Shown here in pieces: positions 41,803 to 43,879 of a stretch of DNA of 43,879 bases (the first letter of the stretch is position 1; each line of letters begins with the position of its first letter). This DNA comes from Chloroflexota bacterium. Lineage in GTDB: Bacteria > Chloroflexota > Chloroflexia > Thermomicrobiales > JADLAZ01. The stretch is taken from positions 1 through 43,879 of the forward strand of contig JADLAZ010000012.1 of assembly GCA_020849725.1 (NCBI GenBank). Direction: 5' to 3'. The notes beneath the pieces are model-generated. The model searched no databases. It had not been told where the DNA came from and saw nothing but the letters and a program-made list of their open reading frames with translations. The position numbers were made by a program, and so were the translations under genes.

Positions 41803-41835
41803 TGTAACGCACCTGTACCGCGTCGGTGGTATGGA
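41803..41835 (+). promoter_or_regulatory. SARP-like heptamer direct repeats and -10, upstream of the broken gene
   Basis: TGTAACG (41803-41809), 4 nt, TGTACCG (41814-41820), 9 nt, then TATGGA (41830-41835) preceded by TGG. The 11-bp period and the gap to the -10 are the same as at the site before the RCC1-repeat gene (43642-43674, minus strand). SARP activators bind such repeats about 8 bp upstream of the -10. Confidence 0.45.
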
Positions 41836-41905
41836 GAGTCGTGGGGGCCGGCCTCGCGCCGTGATCTTCCGGCGACGACGCCCCGCGCTAGATGGGAGCG
41901 TGTGG

Positions 41906-42209
41906 ATGTGGCCGCGCGGCAAACTCGTCGCTGTCCTGTCACTGGCAGTGGTTCGAGCGGGCGCGCTTCGAGTGGCACCCCAACAACCCCGAGTCCCACC
42001 GGGTGCTGCTCGGCTTGCTGGGCACGGAGGTGCGGCAGGCCACGGCGGCGCTGCCCGCGCCAGCGGCAACGTCCGCGGTGCGGGGTGATCGGTCAGTCAC
42101 GTCCCTGGCGCTGGCCTTGCCGGAACGATCGACCTCGCTGCCCATGGGCGCCAGCCACCCAGTGCCGAGCGGCGCGCACCTGTCCACACTGCCGAACACC
42201 GCTCGATGA
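41906..42209 (+). pseudogene. Deletion remnant of a secreted QWFERARFEWHP-repeat protein
   Basis: ATG 41906 with GGGAG upstream starts a signal-like peptide MWPRGKLVAVLSLAVV. About 12 codons in, an overlapping frame takes over with HWQWFERARFEWHPNNPE and GLLGTEV (41940-42035), closely matching the end of the second module of the secreted protein at 30845. The two pieces are in different frames, and the body of the protein between signal and module end is gone, so an internal deletion with frameshift is likely. The downstream tail to 42209 looks non-coding. A promoter-like SARP site is still upstream. The rest of the 629-bp gap (41699-42327) holds only the terminator of the RCC1 gene. Confidence 0.6.
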
Positions 42210-42282
42210 CGGAAGCCACCAATCCTGCCCCGCGATGCTCGTCGGTGGCGCGCGAGTGGGGCGACCGGCGCAGGCCATCGCG

Positions 42283-42325
42283 GGTGGGGTGCGCGGCTGC
42301 CGCTAGGCCAGCCACGCACCCCACC
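42283..42325 (-). terminator. Long GC-rich terminator hairpin of the RCC1-repeat gene
   Basis: GGTGGGGTGCG (42283-42293) pairs with CGCACCCCACC (42315-42325), and CGGCTG with CAGCC continues the stem inward. It begins 2 nt past the stop codon at 42328. No U-tract is present. Confidence 0.5.
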
Positions 42326-42327
42326 GG

Positions 42328-43521
42328 TCAGGGAGTGATGCTCAAGTTGTAGGTGCGGCTGTGCTGGAAGTTCACCCCGTCCGTCGCCGTCACCGTCACG
42401 GTGAAGTTGCCCGCCGCCGTCGGCCGCCCGCCGATCACGCCGTAACTCTCCAGCCCCACCCCCGCCGGCAGGCTGCCGCTCGTCTTGACGTAGATGGCGC
42501 TGCCCGGCAGCGGGCTGCCGACCAGGTCGCCCAGCGGCAGGACGAGGTTGCGCCCGACCTGGCCGGCCGCCGGTCCCAGCGCCGCCAGGCTCGGCTGCGG
42601 CGCCTGGCCGTCGCTGTTGCTGCCCCAGCAGAGGGTGACCCCATCGCTCTTGCGGCTGGCGCAATTGTGGTAGCCCCCGGCGCTGAGCTGGCTGGCCACC
42701 AGCCCGGCCGGCGGCGTCGACTGGCCATAGTAGTTCCAGCCCCAGCAGACGACCAGCCCGTCGCTCTTGCGCAGCGCGCACGTGTGCGTGCTGCCGGCGC
42801 TGAGCTGGCTGGCCACTAGCCCGGCCGGCGGCGTGCTCCGACCGTCGCTGTTGAGACCCCAGCAGACGACCAGCAGGTCGCTCTTGCGCAGCGCGCAGGT
42901 GTGCGTGCCGCCGGCGCTGACCTGGCTGGCCACCAGCCCGGCCGGCGGCGTCGACTGGCCATAGTAGTTCCAGCCCCAGCAGACGACCAGCCCGTCGCTC
43001 TTGCGCAGCGCGCACGTGTGCGTGCCGCCGGCGCTGACCTGGCTGGCCACCAGCCCGGCCGGCGGCGTGCTCCGACCGTCGCTGTTGAGACCCCAGCAGA
43101 CGACCAACCCATCGCTCTTGCGCAGCGCGCAGGTGTGGTGGCCGCCGGCGCTGACCTTGCTGGCCTGCAGCCCGGCCGGCGGCGTGCGCTGGCCGAAGCT
43201 GTTGAGACCCCAGCAGACGACCAGCCCGTCGCTCTTGCGCAAGGCGCAGGTGTGGTAGCCGCCGGCGCTGACCTGACTGGCCACCAGCCCGACCGGTGGC
43301 GTCGACTGGCCGTTGTCGTTGTCCCCCCAGCAGACGACCTGGCCGCTCGTCAGCACCGCGCAGGTGTGGAAATCGCCGCTCTCAAGCTGGGGCGGTGTCG
43401 CCGCCGCTGCCTCCTCGACCACCAGCCCCGGCCCCGGCAGCAGCGCCACCACTACCAGCACCAGCGCCGTCACCAGCACCCGTGCCCACCAGCCGTATTG
43501 ACCTGCCCCTGCCCGGCTCAT
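42328..43521 (-). CDS. Secreted RCC1-type repeat protein with C-terminal Ig-like domain
   Basis: The start is ATG 43521 with GAGGGG upstream, giving 397 residues; a longer frame to 43632 is Arg-rich and unlikely. A signal peptide (about 11-45, WWARVLVTALVLVVVALLPG) is followed by seven RCC1_2-type repeats of 39 residues (about 50-300). The consensus is VSAGGxHTCALRKSDGLVVCWGxNxxGQSTPPAG, each with two Cys that could pair outside the cell. The last part (about 310-397) is a putative Ig (He_PIG-like) domain, LPAGVGLESYGVIGGRPTAAG. The repeats are nearly identical in DNA, showing recent duplication. RCC1 repeats form propellers that bind proteins. A SARP-like site lies upstream, next to the BTAD gene. 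Confidence 0.83.
   Translation of the reverse strand: MSRAGAGQYGWWARVLVTALVLVVVALLPGPGLVVEEAAAATPPQLESGDFHTCAVLTSGQVVCWGDNDNGQSTPPVGLVASQVSAGGYHTCALRKSDGLVVCWGLNSFGQRTPPAGLQASKVSAGGHHTCALRKSDGLVVCWGLNSDGRSTPPAGLVASQVSAGGTHTCALRKSDGLVVCWGWNYYGQSTPPAGLVASQVSAGGTHTCALRKSDLLVVCWGLNSDGRSTPPAGLVASQLSAGSTHTCALRKSDGLVVCWGWNYYGQSTPPAGLVASQLSAGGYHNCASRKSDGVTLCWGSNSDGQAPQPSLAALGPAAGQVGRNLVLPLGDLVGSPLPGSAIYVKTSGSLPAGVGLESYGVIGGRPTAAGNFTVTVTATDGVNFQHSRTYNLSITP
42717..43184. repeat. 234-bp dimeric tandem duplication within the RCC1 gene
   Basis: Units starting TCGACTGGCCATAG occur at 42717 and 42951, exactly 234 bp (two 39-codon repeats) apart and nearly identical over their whole length. They encode alternating WNYYGQ and LNSDGR blades. 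Confidence 0.8.
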
Positions 43522-43641
43522 CGTGCCCCTCCCGCGCCGCCCATCAGCGGTCGCTGTCCCCGGGCCACGCGCCGTCCCCGGCCACCGGCGCCACCGTGCC
43601 GCCGGTGCAACGCCTCGCCGCACCCCGGTCATCTCCCAACA

Positions 43642-43674
43642 ACCGTAGCATGCGCACGTTACAGCAGCGTTACA
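43642..43674 (-). promoter_or_regulatory. SARP-like heptamer direct repeats and -10 for the RCC1 gene
   Basis: On the minus strand TGTAACG (43674-43668), 4 nt, TGTAACG (43663-43657), 9 nt, then TACGGT (43647-43642) as a possible -10. Perfect heptamers at 11-bp period are the pattern bound by SARP/BTAD activators. The adjacent upstream gene ends in a BTAD. The rest of the 199-bp gap (43522-43720) shows nothing else. Confidence 0.5.
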
Positions 43675-43720
43675 CGCCCGCGGCCGGCCGGGTCAGATCC
43701 CCCGTTGCTGTGTCCCGCCC

Positions 43721-43879
43721 TCAGTCGGGTGGCGGGTTGGCGCGGATCGTCTGCCCCAGCGCCAGCGTCGCCGCCTCCGGCGCCACCGCCAGCTCCTCGC
43801 GCAGCAGTCGCTGGCAGGCCGCGTACTGGCGCAGCGCCTCCTCGCGCCGTCCCGCCCGCCACAGCAGCGCGATCAGCTG
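43721..43879 (-). CDS. C-terminal end of a BTAD-containing transcriptional regulator, cut by the right edge
   Basis: Reading in from the right edge on the minus strand, 52 codons end in TGA at 43723-43721. The peptide contains LIALLWRAGRREEALRQYAA, then RLLREELAVAPEAATLAL, which matches the last TPR-like helices of the bacterial transcriptional activator domain (BTAD) of SARP/AfsR-type and related Chloroflexota regulators. The DNA-binding and any ATPase parts lie outside the window, so the full architecture is unknown. The gene is upstream of the RCC1-repeat gene on the same strand, and SARP-like direct repeats lie between them. Confidence 0.75.
   Translation of the reverse strand, partial: QLIALLWRAGRREEALRQYAACQRLLREELAVAPEAATLALGQTIRANPPPD

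Noticed and set aside
42600..43420. Tandem repeats as a CRISPR array
   Set aside because: The period is 117 bp, in frame and coding for RCC1 blades; there are no spacers.

Overview
The window is GC-rich and densely coding, with GTG starts, AGGAGG-type ribosome sites and many secreted proteins carrying Thr/Pro-rich linkers. A Chloroflexota bacterium, probably Thermomicrobia-like, fits best. The clues are the 'QWFERARFERHP' and 'FAEGYT' surface-protein repeats, PD40 propellers, a BTAD-type regulator, and the mix of MFS, amidohydrolase, DapA-like and Gfo/Idh genes. The assignment is an inference, because no rRNA or other marker gene is present. I see no tRNA, rRNA, CRISPR array, transposase or phage structural gene. 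Layout, left to right. (1) 1-4154: the edge of a minus-strand gene, then a plus-strand set of a papain-like NlpC/P60-type protein, an M15-type peptidase with an eCIS/DUF4157-associated motif and its zinc motifs split by about 440 residues, and a nucleoside hydrolase that begins on the base after the peptidase stop. (2) 4214-14364, all minus: MFS exporter, amidohydrolase/deacetylase, MutS, GT39-like membrane glycosyltransferase, Mrp/ApbC Fe-S carrier and an acyl-CoA synthetase. (3) 14581-16705: a structured leader RNA ahead of a metallo-beta-lactamase/rhodanese sulfur enzyme, facing purine nucleoside phosphorylase. (4) 17227-22808: a three-gene unit of two membrane-anchored PD40 propellers and a secreted six-hairpin glycosidase-like protein. 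(5) 22953-24671: a ThDP enzyme with a drifted metal motif. (6) 24839-34925: three large secreted proteins with a metallophosphatase and a Gfo/Idh oxidoreductase between them. (7) 35046-41698: DapA-like protein, tandem universal stress protein, 5'-truncated PEP-utilising protein, DUF3604 protein and polysaccharide deacetylase. (8) 41803-43879: a deletion-scarred surface-protein gene, an RCC1-repeat protein and the 3' end of a BTAD regulator. The most promising item is a small putative regulon at the right edge. Two sites share one architecture: TGTAACG-type heptamer direct repeats at 11-bp period, then 9 bp, then a -10-like hexamer. One faces the RCC1-repeat gene and the other the deletion-scarred gene, and the adjacent gene ends in a BTAD, the domain found in SARP activators that use such repeats. 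The second candidate is the leader at 14593-14737. Its 5' end can close a 7-bp stem around about 70 nt of hairpins, and a downstream segment can form a competing stem, as expected of a riboswitch. Its ligand is unknown; a SAM-clan comparison is suggestive but not proven.
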